Below the pieces are notes generated by a model. That model ran no database searches, was not told where the DNA came from, and saw only the letters and a list, made by a program, of their open reading frames with translations. From Pseudogymnoascus destructans (Eukaryota; Ascomycota; Leotiomycetes; Thelebolales; Thelebolaceae): DNA of 64,000 nt. Made by a program: the position numbers and the translations under genes. The stretch lies in assembly GCF_001641265.1 (NCBI RefSeq), contig NW_020167538.1, positions 744,001 through 808,000 of the forward strand, in the 5' to 3' direction. Below, piece by piece: positions 21,634 to 30,419 of the stretch; position 1 is the stretch's first letter; each line of letters opens with the position of its first letter.

Positions 21634-22266
21634 ATGGCTCGTATTAAGCAAACTGCTAGGAGATCAACTGGCGGCACAGCACCAAGGATGCCACTTGGAT
21701 TACAGGCTGGCTCTAGGCTTGGTGGAAAGGGAAAGGGAAAGGAAAAGGCTGTGCGCACAGCAAGAAAAGCTCCAGTTCGCTCATCTCAAGCTTGCAACAA
21801 TCATGCTCAGAAGGCCATGCGCCGTGCAAAGTCTGGTAAGAGGATTACCAGAGGATTACCAGAACTCTCTAATAAACATATAGGCACCAAGGCTCTCCGC
21901 GATATCAGAAGACAGCAACTTGATACTCGCCTGATTATTCCAAAGCTCTCATTCCAGCGTCTTGTTAGGGAAATCGCACAAGACTTCAAGTCCAATCTTC
22001 GCTTCCAGCAATCTGCTATCCTAGCTCTCCAGGAAGCTGCCGAATGCTTCCTCATTCGAGAATTTGAGAGTATGATACTTGAACATAGTGACAGGGACAT
22101 ACTAACAGTTATAGTGACAAATCTCCTTGCTATTCATGCGAAGAGAGTGACAATTCAGGCAAAGGATATGGTATTGGTTCGGCGTTTGCGGGATATGATG
22201 TTTAATCATGGAGCTGTAGGCTTAATCGATGGAAATGTCTCTCACCCAGGAATGAAGGTTAGATAA
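21634..22266 (+). CDS. Transposon-borne histone H3-like protein (copy 1), 179 aa
   Basis: Exons 21634-21835, 21884-22069 and 22115-22266 join in frame (introns 48 and 45 bp; the second has a perfect TACTAAC branch point). The N-terminus is ARIKQTARRSTGGTAPRM, clearly H3, but with T3 to I, K9 to R, K14 to T and K18 to M. LGLQAG then replaces the K23 region (K to Q). A basic insert (GGKGKGKEK) and ARKAP (K27-like) follow. The tail is ~24 residues longer than in canonical H3. The fold is complete: ALRDIRRQQLDTRLIIPKLS, FQRLVREIAQDFKSNLRFQQ, SAILALQEAAECFLIREFE, TNLLAIHAKRVTIQAKD. Position 56 is L instead of K; K79 and K115 equivalents remain. Loop 1 has normal H3 length, so it is not CENP-A. A 24-residue C-terminal extension is unusual. 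Function in the element is unknown. Confidence 0.93.
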   Translation: MARIKQTARRSTGGTAPRMPLGLQAGSRLGGKGKGKEKAVRTARKAPVRSSQACNNHAQKAMRRAKSGKRITRGLPELSNKHIGTKALRDIRRQQLDTRLIIPKLSFQRLVREIAQDFKSNLRFQQSAILALQEAAECFLIREFESMILEHSDRDILTVIVTNLLAIHAKRVTIQAKDMVLVRRLRDMMFNHGAVGLIDGNVSHPGMKVR

Positions 22267-22547
22267 GTTCTGGCAAAGGTTATAGTGTGGAATAGGATAT
22301 CAACGACATGGGAATGGAGTTATTGAGTTATGGCGTTTTACGATATCGATATCAATGTGAAGTCACGATCACACCCCCTTTTCAATGACTAATCAAACAC
22401 GTGATATAACTGGGTTGCCAAGACCTATACTAGGTACCCGGCAAGTGAGTAATCCTCATTCAACAATACTCGGGATATGAGTGAGTAACTCAGCTGGGTG
22501 AGTAGAAATTCTACTACTCGACTCATGAGTACCCAGTGCGCAGCCTA

Positions 22548-22550
22548 GTN
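22548..22550. other. Junction GTN between the two hAT copies
   Basis: Copy 1 ends at 22547. GT follows, which matches the first two bases of the flanking duplication GTCATTAC, then a single N, and copy 2 starts at once. The N marks an undetermined base or an assembly join. No independent target duplication exists here. Confidence 0.95.
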
Positions 22551-22887
22551 TAGGCTGCGCACTACTCGCCCAATACTCGGCTCACTCACTCAGTGGGTTA
22601 CTCAGCTGGGTGAGTAGCTGAACCTTTCACTCGACTCGGTGAGTGAGGCCAATACTCAGTTACTCTGTAAAAACCCAGTGAGTACTCGGCTGTCACGTGT
22701 AAGATATATGCATTACGTGAACAGTCCCTCATACGATTAATACTGTTTTATGGTTACAGTTGTAAGTTAACTTAAAGTATTACATTTATCAGCATCACTC
22801 TACCATCTCTAATAAGCTGTGAGAACGAATCACGTATATTCCTCTATCTAAGTACCACGATTATCAGAAGATTATCAGAACACTATA

Positions 22888-25842
22888 TTATATATGCTCA
22901 AGAACATCTTTCCACCTTGCTTGATGAGGCCGGCCAGACCTACTAATACCTAAAGTATTTATAGGGTCTTGACGAGTAGCTTGAAAGATATCAAGTAGAT
23001 CTCTTCCAGTCTTCCGAGGGCGTTGGATAGGCGTTGGTGGCGAGGACGGCATATCCTTATCTTCATCGTCATGAATAGTTGGAAGTATAGGCTCCTCATT
23101 ATTACCATCTTCTCTTATATCTTCATTATCTGGGATATCGTCATCTGGGATGTCGTATAAGGTCTCGTTAAGACGGTCAGCCCTATCTCTTTCTTCACCT
23201 TGTTGGTAGCGCATTTGTCGTTCTTCATGTGCAGCTTGTGATAAGTCTTGCTGTTGCTGTGGCCGCTGAGGATTAAACGGAGGATATTGTACCTTTGAAT
23301 ATGTCTCTCGGATATGTGTATTTGATCGTGGTTCTTCTTCATCGCTGATATATTGTAACTCGATAGAATTGCACATCCGTTGTCGTTGTGCCTCATACTC
23401 TTCTTCGACTTGCTCCTCAGTCATATCAACGACGTCCATCATATCTGCAAGCTTGTCACGATGACCTTGACGATTCTTGTATTGTCGAGAGTAATATATA
23501 AGCATAATACTCTTAATCGTCTCAGGATTAAGTTGACCACGTCGGTGGCCACATACGTCCCTTGCGGCACTAAAGACTCGCTCAACTCCAGACTCAGCAG
23601 CAGGAATACAAAGTATATCACGAGCCATTGCTGATAGACCAGGAAATTGCTCTTCCTTTTGTTGCCAAAATAGCAATATCTTTGTGTAGATATGTGCTAT
23701 ACAAGTTAGAATAAGATTATCAGAAGATTACCAGAAACTTACGAGCATCAAGATAGAGATCAGCCTCATTCACATATTCCTCTCGCTGGCCCCGAGTCCC
23801 ATTTAATGTCTGACTTTGCTGCAATACTAAGGCTAATGGATCCATATCTGCATCTCGTAATCCTGATTGACTCGCAACTCGCACTGTAGAGTACTGCTCT
23901 TTATAAAGAGTCCTAAACTGTTGTTCAAACTCTGTCTCCCAATTTCGTATTGAAAAGTCAAGCTTGCAAACCTTTTTGTTAAAGTGTGAGAGCTTCACAC
24001 TAGGATTTAAGATACTAGCAAATGCGAAGATAGATCCAGTATTTGTGTATAGCTTGTTATAATACTTCCTAATCTTCTTCTCTGCAGCATCGATTGCTAA
24101 AGTCATCTTTGCTGCCCATGGATATGTCTTATGCCGTAGCCGGTGCCGAGTTCCTTCAAGCGTTGATAAGAGTTTTTGATATACTCCAAGTGTATAGCAG
24201 ACAGTAGGTCCGGCTGACGATCCAATGTTTGTTGTAAAGAAGTTGAATGGCCTTGTAAGATCAATGATGTATTCGATGTGCTTCCATTCTAGCTCGCTAA
24301 GTCTGAACATGTGAGCACCATGATCGCCTCGAGTATATTGATTGATTGTTGACTTGAGTTGTGTGCTCGCAGAAGCATATGGCATGTCGAATCCCATCGA
24401 GTTGATACATCTTGAATAAGTCGAAGAAGCCTCTGAGATGATTGACCCCGGTTCATGTTTGCCTTTTGCAAAGTCATAAACCTGTTCCTTCGAGTTTGAC
24501 TTGAATTAACAAAGATAGTGAGCTTCCGGAGCTATGAGATATTAGAAAAGACTACCAGAAGTTTACCAGAACTAACAAGAGAATATATACCTTTCCAAGT
24601 GTAAATCCAATACCCTTGTCCTTCTGCAACTTTGCAAGGCCCTCCATCTGATTCTCTTCTTCCCAGTTCATTAAGATCTCTTGATTTGTTGGCGTAATCC
24701 GGATTCGACCAAAGAGAGCACTAAGGGCAAGTTGAATAACGTGAGCTAGGCAGGGTATGTGTTGTACTTTTCCTCCAATGAAATGCTCGTTGTCTGCAAT
24801 ACTATCAAGCATTATTTCCACATCTCTCATCATTGAAGTGTTGTTTGACGCATTATCAGTCGTAATGGATATAATTCGTCCTTCTAAATGCTGCCTTGTG
24901 ATAACTTTTTCAAGTATTCCACATAACTCAGCACCAGTATGCTCTGTATATATAGGTTCAAACCCAATCAAGACCTCTTGCATTTTCCAATGACGGTCGA
25001 TAAATGATGCAATAACACCCATAAATGAAAGTCGAGTAACACTTGACCAACAGTCGAGCGATAATGCAATCTTTGAACCAGGAACAACATCTTGTAGCAT
25101 CTCTTCTTCGATTTGTGTGAGCTTTGTTGTTAAGAGGTTTCGAATAGTTGTTGCTGAGGGTAGTGGATAGTGAGGATTCTGTAAGATAGCAAGCCTTTTC
25201 CATTCAGGATCCTCGACTGAGCGGAACGAGCTATGAGTTGAGATAACTGTGTATAGAACTTGTTCGTAAAATGCCTCTTGTGTGAGAATATGATCCTATT
25301 ATAGATATTAGCCTATATAATTCTGGTAATAATCTGGTAATCCTTACCTGTTGAGGTCGCATCTGATTGATTCGCATTTGATAGAGACTATCCTTACCCA
25401 TCCGTGACTTCTTTTTGCAAATGTCTGATGCAAGATGTGTTGCCATAGACTTTGGGCCAGCAGACTTGATTGCAGGATGCGTAAGGGCCTTCGAACAATA
25501 GGTACAAATGACACATGGTTCTCCAGAAAGCCGGTCTGCTCCTTGGTGATAAATTCTCCAGTATTGAGAACTCCGGTTGGTTGAATCCCATGCAATCTTC
25601 GTAAGAAATTTTCTAGTATGATCTGAGTGTTGTTCATACCATCGTGATAGCTTCCACCACTCAATGAATACATCGTGTGTATCCTTAGTCCATTTGATGA
25701 ATTGGTTTAATTTGCCAGTATATTCGAGGCCCGCAGGGATTTGATTTAATGAAGGTAGTCGTTGAGAAGAGGGAAGAGAGTCTGAGAATATATTAGAAAT
25801 AGGATTGTCAGAGTCAAACAACTCTGAATATTGCGATGACAT
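22888..25842 (-). pseudogene. hAT transposase (copy 2), one-base frameshift
   Basis: Same exon layout and sequence as the copy 1 transposase. Exon 3 reads GAGTTGTGTGCTCGC near 24358 where copy 1 has GAGTTGCTGTGCTCGC, and the missing base breaks the frame between the DDE core and the hATC region. The second difference (A for G near 23908) is a substitution. The deletion may be a sequence error rather than biological inactivation. Confidence 0.85.
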
Positions 25843-25961
25843 TTGGCAAGTAGCAAATTGTTTGATTATCAGAAGATTACCAGAAGTCTGGCTACGATGA
25901 AATACTTAAATCTCTATAGCCCCTATTCGCGTCGGAAAATCAAATACTCCATTTCTCTCCT

Positions 25962-27112
25962 CTACTCTAACTCCAGAAACAACATATCCTGTGCAGCTGA
26001 TACCTTAGCCCACTTTTCCTTATCAAATTTCTTAGAGTAGACAAGTAAGAACGCCTCTTTGAAGCTAGAACTATGAGTGGAGACTTGTAACCATCCGTTG
26101 TCGACAAGATTGTAAGACTTTGGGTACCACTGCGCAGGTCCTGGTAATTGGGCCCACTTTCCAAACTTCCAAGCTGTAAAGTTTGTCCAAACTGCCTGCT
26201 CGTACAAACAGAAATATTTATGTGGTGGGATAACGTTGTGAAAAGTGCTATAATAAACAATTAGTATCTCTAGAAGATTGCTAGAATGATCAGAGACGTA
26301 CCCTTCTTCTACATCAATCCATGGCATATATTCAAAGAGATGCTCAGGCTTCTTTCTCAGCTTTCCAGCCTTTCTCGTATATGAGCGGATACAGCTATCC
26401 CAGAAATGTTGCCACTTGCGGAAATTGGACTCTTCATGGGCCTATCAACCGTTAGTATTACCAGAAGATTACCAGAAGATTACCAGACTATGAGGTACCA
26501 ACATCAATGCGTGCTTGAGTTAAGAGAGCCTGGATGCTAGCGATCTCTTCATCAGAAAGCTCATCTGGTAGAACAGCCTCGTCATTTAAAATATCGTCGC
26601 GCCGTAACATAAGCTCCAACTCTAAATCGTCTTCAACCTCAGTATCCTCCCATTCGCTGTTATGATCGTCATCGATTGGGATACTGGTGATACCCTCAAA
26701 TGCAGCAAGCTCAGACAGAAGTTGTGGCGGAGTAGATGGTGGGGCTTGTGGAGAAGAAGAAGGGGCGCTAGTATTCTTGACTTTCTGATTCGCAATGCAA
26801 GATGCATGGGTGCCCTTTTCAGTCCTGTTTATAGTTAGATTAAGGCTACCAGAGATTACCAGAAGGAACTTACCGAACACGAATACGCTCAACCTTCAAT
26901 TCATTCTGTAGACGTGTCTTGTCTTCAGCAGAGGCAGCGATATACTTTGCAGACTTGTATAACTTCTTTAAGTAGTAGCTCAGATCGCCATGGTCAGCCT
27001 TGAGTGCTAAATGAACAGCCTTCTCATCTTCAGTAAGGTTGGAGACGCGGTTGCGAGCTTTGATAGTATTCAAATTAGTGGAGAGTTCTTCAGGTGCCTT
27101 GCGTTTCGCCAT
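25962..27112 (-). CDS. hAT accessory protein with acidic region (copy 2), 328 aa
   Basis: I do not recognise this protein. Exons 27112-26874, 26824-26503, 26441-26302 and 26247-25962 join in frame. The ATG at 27110-27112 was chosen because codons upstream begin with GTG. Residues 1-80 are basic and helical (MAKRKAPEEL...YYLKKLYKSAKYIAASAEDK). After a Pro/Ser linker comes a strongly acidic stretch (DDDHNSEWEDTEVEDDLELE, ~130-150). The C-terminal half is rich in Trp and aromatic residues (FRKWQHFWDSCIRSY; WTNFTAWKFGKWAQLPGPAQ). It is divergently transcribed from the H3-like gene and kept in all three copies. An acidic segment next to a histone gene suggests a chaperone-like or DNA/transposase-partner role, but this is only inference. 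The first intron of exon 2-3 uses an unusual GTTGGT donor. Confidence 0.65.
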
Positions 27113-27506
27113 GCTAAACACGTGATTAGCAGAAGATCATCAGAAGTTCTGACTGTAGAATCAAGATAATAAACTTACTTGAGGTCCTAGTGAAGAGGTA
27201 AAGCGCAAAAGAGAAGAAGAATGTGTAGATCGGAACGTAACCAAGGAAGGTGGTTGGTTGTAAGGTTGTTGTTTTTTTAAAGTTGCAAACAATTATATTC
27301 GTCAAGGAATATTCACCTGCAAATAATTACTGTTCTAAACAACACTACAACGCGTACCTTCAAATAAAACACATACCTTTCAACCTCTACCTCTTTCTTT
27401 ACTCTTTCTACAACATCCTTGCTACAAACTCACTGTAAGTACATATATCTTTTGATCTACTTCTTTGTCTTGTGTATACTTCACTAACTCATCTTAATGT
27501 TAGCAA
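27113..27506. promoter_or_regulatory. Shared divergent promoter (copy 2)
   Basis: Identical in layout to 21240-21633. Both genes appear to carry a 5'-UTR intron ending directly before the ATG. Confidence 0.6.
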
Positions 27507-28139
27507 ATGGCTCGTATTAAGCAAACTGCTAGGAGATCAACTGGCGGCACAGCACCAAGGATGCCACTTGGATTACAGGCTGGCTCTAGGCTTGGTGGAA
27601 AGGGAAAGGGAAAGGAAAAGGCTGTGCGCACAGCAAGAAAAGCTCCAGTTCGCTCATCTCAAGCTTGCAACAATCATGCTCAGAAGGCCATGCGCCGTGC
27701 AAAGTCTGGTAAGAGGATTACCAGAGGATTACCAGAACTCTCTAATAAACATATAGGCACCAAGGCTCTCCGCGATATCAGAAGACAGCAACTTGATACT
27801 CGCCTGATTATTCCAAAGCTCTCATTCCAGCGTCTTGTTAGGGAAATCGCACAAGACTTCAAGTCCAATCTTCGCTTCCAGCAATCTGCTATCCTAGCTC
27901 TCCAGGAAGCTGCCGAATGCTTCCTCATTCGAGAATTTGAGAGTATGATACTTGAACATAGTGACAGGGACATACTAACAGTTATAGTGACAAATCTCCT
28001 TGCTATTCATGCGAAGAGAGTGACAATTCAGGCAAAGGATATGGTATTGGTTCGGCGTTTGCGGGATATGATGTTTAATCATGGAGCTGTAGGCTTAATC
28101 GATGGAAATGTCTCTCACCCAGGAATGAAGGTTAGATAA
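27507..28139 (+). CDS. Transposon-borne histone H3-like protein (copy 2), 179 aa
   Basis: The sequence is the same as the copy 1 gene, with exons 27507-27708, 27757-27942 and 27988-28139. The tail changes (R9, T14, M18, Q23), the L56 change, the lengthened tail and the C-terminal extension are all the same. The intact frame in both copies, with introns correctly spliced in silico, argues that this is a working gene and not debris. Confidence 0.93.
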   Translation: MARIKQTARRSTGGTAPRMPLGLQAGSRLGGKGKGKEKAVRTARKAPVRSSQACNNHAQKAMRRAKSGKRITRGLPELSNKHIGTKALRDIRRQQLDTRLIIPKLSFQRLVREIAQDFKSNLRFQQSAILALQEAAECFLIREFESMILEHSDRDILTVIVTNLLAIHAKRVTIQAKDMVLVRRLRDMMFNHGAVGLIDGNVSHPGMKVR

Positions 28140-28428
28140 GTTCTGGCAAAGGTTATAGTGTGGAATAGGATATCAACGACATGGGAATGGAGTTATTGAG
28201 TTATGGCGTTTTACGATATCGATATCAATGTGAAGTCACGATCACACCCCCTTTTCAATGACTAATCAAACACGTGATATAACTGGGTTGCCAAGACCTA
28301 TACTAGGTACCCGGCAAGTGAGTAATCCTCATTCAACAATACTCGGGATATGAGTGAGTAACTCAGCTGGGTGAGTAGAAATTCTACTACTCGACTCATG
28401 AGTACCCAGTGCGCAGCCTAGTCATTAC

Positions 28429-29550
28429 AGTATTTGTATTACTAAGATGAAGTACCGTACCCCATTGTCTTACCCTTTGCCACAGATAACTCGCATTCTC
28501 AACGTGAGCCGAGGTGCAGGTCGAGACATGGCTGCTATATTTGGCTAATCAAGAGCCTGATCGCTTATTTCGTTAGCAGGTCCCATCAAGTTACACATTT
28601 AAAGATTCACATGGGAACAGCACAGAAAAAATAGCGACAGCATTACGGTTTTGCGGATCTATATTAGAGCAGCTAGAGAAATAGACCTAGAGTGACATTA
28701 AGTATAAAAGGTAGTGGAACAATATGACTCACACTGCAACTTACCCTGAGTTCTCACTTTGGGACCTTTCTGCTTGAAGGGGTTGCGAAAGCCCCGACTT
28801 ACCCTAGTTTAATTCTCAGGGCCGAATTCACAGCTTCAGGGTGACGTAGACAGTACGTACCAGTACGTACTCTCCAGAGTGCCATCAGAACTATCTACGG
28901 TGGATCAAGGTGGTCCCGCTCGATCGACAGGGGTTAACTAACACCTCTATTCTGTCCTCGTCACTCACTCGTCCTGTTCCTATTGAACCTCCACCCAATA
29001 ATCTTCCACCCATTTATCCTCCATCGAATAATCTTCCACCCATTGAACCTCCACCCCATCGGTTACGATTTTTGGCCATTAGCCACCACGAACATCTCAT
29101 TCGGTCGTTGGCAGTCTCTTCACATTTGAACAGCCAGGTTTCAACAAATGCAAGAGATAGCAGATATAAGCTTAATGAAATGACCTGTCCTGATTCAGGC
29201 GAGGATTCAGAGCCTGACTTTTGAACGACGGAATTCAAGTCGCTTATACATCCTCTGCACTATCTAGAGACAACCATAGCAACATATTTGATTTACGTGC
29301 ATGAACCTGCAATGTTGGCCCAGTGAGTTCATCGGACCACTTGATGGGAAGAGGTTGTCGATGCCATCGGTCATTGGTTAGGGCCTCATCCCGCTACTTG
29401 ACGCCGTGGCAATATTCGTATCTGCGCACCACTGCTCTCTACTCCCCACTTGCCCTGGATCTTCTGGAATGCGTTTCCGTTGATATGTCGCGTCAGCACC
29501 ATGCGGCACCATATTTATAAGGATTGGAAACGAATTCATCTTAACACTAC
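28429..29550. other. Intergenic, with a 30-bp repeat and a promoter-like word
   Basis: No convincing gene is visible. The word AGAGTGACATTAAGTATAA (28689-28707) duplicates 16256-16274 and is followed by AAGG, resembling a TATA region. An open frame at 28910-29224 starts only with GTG and is largely Pro-repeat, so I do not call it. A short palindrome-like GTACGTACCAGTACGTAC lies near 28855-28870. Confidence 0.4.
28988..29050 (+). repeat. Two tandem 30-bp units, Pro-rich if translated
   Basis: Units 28988-29017 and 29018-29047 both follow CCTCCAYC.AATAATCTTCCACCCATT, and a third unit starts at 29048. Low-copy minisatellite in non-coding sequence. Confidence 0.8.
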
Positions 29551-29772
29551 TCAGTAAGATTCCATTGAAATCATGCGTAAACCTACAATTTCTTTCTTGG
29601 ATGGTGGGAAACATGAGTTTCCAGGAGATACATAAGTGTAATAACGCCCCTTCTGATAGATGATCAAAGCAACATCCGCACCGTATAATTCGCCATACTC
29701 ATATACCTTGTTGGTTAAAGTGCTCCTCCTTCTTGATGCATTCTGACTTTGGCGTTTCCGTGCGTTGCACAT
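29551..29772 (-). CDS. Small MADS-box-like protein
   Basis: A 73-aa frame from ATG 29770-29772 carries NASRRRSTLTNKVYEYGELY then GADVALIIYQKGRYYTY. This follows the MADS (SRF-type) pattern of a basic R-rich start, a K-x-x-E-x-x-x-L helix and a D-V-A-x-I-I strand followed by G-R-Y. CFPPSKKEI after it resembles the W/F-PPS-x-x-E-I seen after this motif in short fungal MADS-like proteins. It lacks the dimerisation extension of true MADS factors and may continue through an intron that I cannot place. It would be a DNA-binding protein if expressed. It stands alone between the hAT pair and an AAA+ gene. Confidence 0.55.
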   Translation of the reverse strand: MCNARKRQSQNASRRRSTLTNKVYEYGELYGADVALIIYQKGRYYTYVSPGNSCFPPSKKEIVGLRMISMESY

Positions 29773-30419
29773 GTTGGGATAAAGTATATGATGTTTCTTG
29801 TAATTCGAATGGTTGTGGTTAGATCAAGATAGTTGTAGGGTTGTTGCTGGCATTTTATAGTTCGCCTAGAAAACGGTAATTCTGATGTCCCAAGCTTGCG
29901 TCATCGCTGGTGGAGTGTGCGCATCCTTGATCCGCCCAATACAGTATAGTGCCACGTGCACTTTATCTGATGGTAAACCACCCGATGGTCCTTTACCTGA
30001 TGGTATCTACACCACCCGATGAGCTTGTCTTGCAGCACTGCAAAGACGTACTGCACTCTGCAGTCCTGAAGCCTGTATTCTGTTTCTTGTATTGCAGCAC
30101 TGCAAAGACAGTACTGCACTCTGCGGTCTTGAACCCTGTATCCTGTGTTGTTTTGCAGTACTTCAATCACAGTGTCCACTCTTTAGTGGCGGGCTTGTCC
30201 TGCCATATTCTGTCCGAGTCTTCTGAATTCACATGCCGTGTCCTGAATATTTTGATTTGTTGCAGCCGTACGCATTCATATCATTATCGAGGCATTCGCA
30301 CGTGGACAGAGGGGTCTTTCAGCTGTTTTATGCAATACTAATGACTTCAATCAAACAATACAGTCCATACTCGATTCAACTAAGATAAACTACGCAGCCT
30401 CGATCGATCAATTGACAGA
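29773..30419. other. Intergenic with a ~61-bp tandem repeat
   Basis: This is the spacer upstream of the MADS-like gene and downstream of the AAA+ gene. A repeated block at 30029-30175 is listed separately. No other structure or gene is visible. Confidence 0.4.
30029..30175. repeat. Two and a half copies of a ~61-bp tandem repeat
   Basis: The word TGCAGCACTGCAAAGAC begins at 30031 and again at 30093. A third, degenerate start (TGCAGTACTTCAATCAC) lies at 30154. Each unit continues with TACTGCACTCTGC and CCTGTAT. CTGCAGTGCTGCA-like words give it local dyad symmetry. Confidence 0.75.

Larger units (their letters stand above)
16681..22547. mobile_element. hAT DNA transposon, copy 1 (5867 bp), carrying a histone H3-like gene
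   Basis: The left end reads TAGGCTGCGCACTACTCG. The right end is the inverse complement of a related sequence (GTGCGCAGCCTA). An 8-bp duplication, GTCATTAC, lies at 16673-16680 and reappears at 28421-28428 beyond copy 2, as expected for hAT insertion. Subterminal regions are full of ACTCRG/GTGAGTA words, and both ends share CTCAGCTGGGTGAGTAG (one base short at the left end of this copy). Inside are a transposase gene (minus), an accessory gene (minus) and an H3-like gene (plus). Compared with copy 2 it has six single-base differences, mostly indels. Confidence 0.95.
22551..28420. mobile_element. hAT DNA transposon, copy 2 (5870 bp), carrying a histone H3-like gene
   Basis: It is identical to copy 1 except for six single-base differences. 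It ends in GTGCGCAGCCTA at 28420 and is followed by GTCATTAC (28421-28428), the partner of the duplication left of copy 1. It contains the same three genes. Here the accessory gene is intact and the transposase has a one-base deletion near 24360. Confidence 0.95.

Noticed and set aside
21634..22266. H3-like gene as CENP-A (centromeric H3)
   Set aside because: Loop 1 (DFKSNLRF) has canonical H3 length, without the extra residues of CENP-A, and the tail keeps the ARxKQTAR start.
21634..28139. H3-like genes as ordinary host H3 genes next to a transposon
   Set aside because: They lie inside the element ends in all three copies and differ from canonical H3 at many otherwise invariant positions.
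28910..29224. Pro-rich open frame
   Set aside because: Starts only with GTG, consists partly of a 30-bp repeat, and has no recognisable domain.
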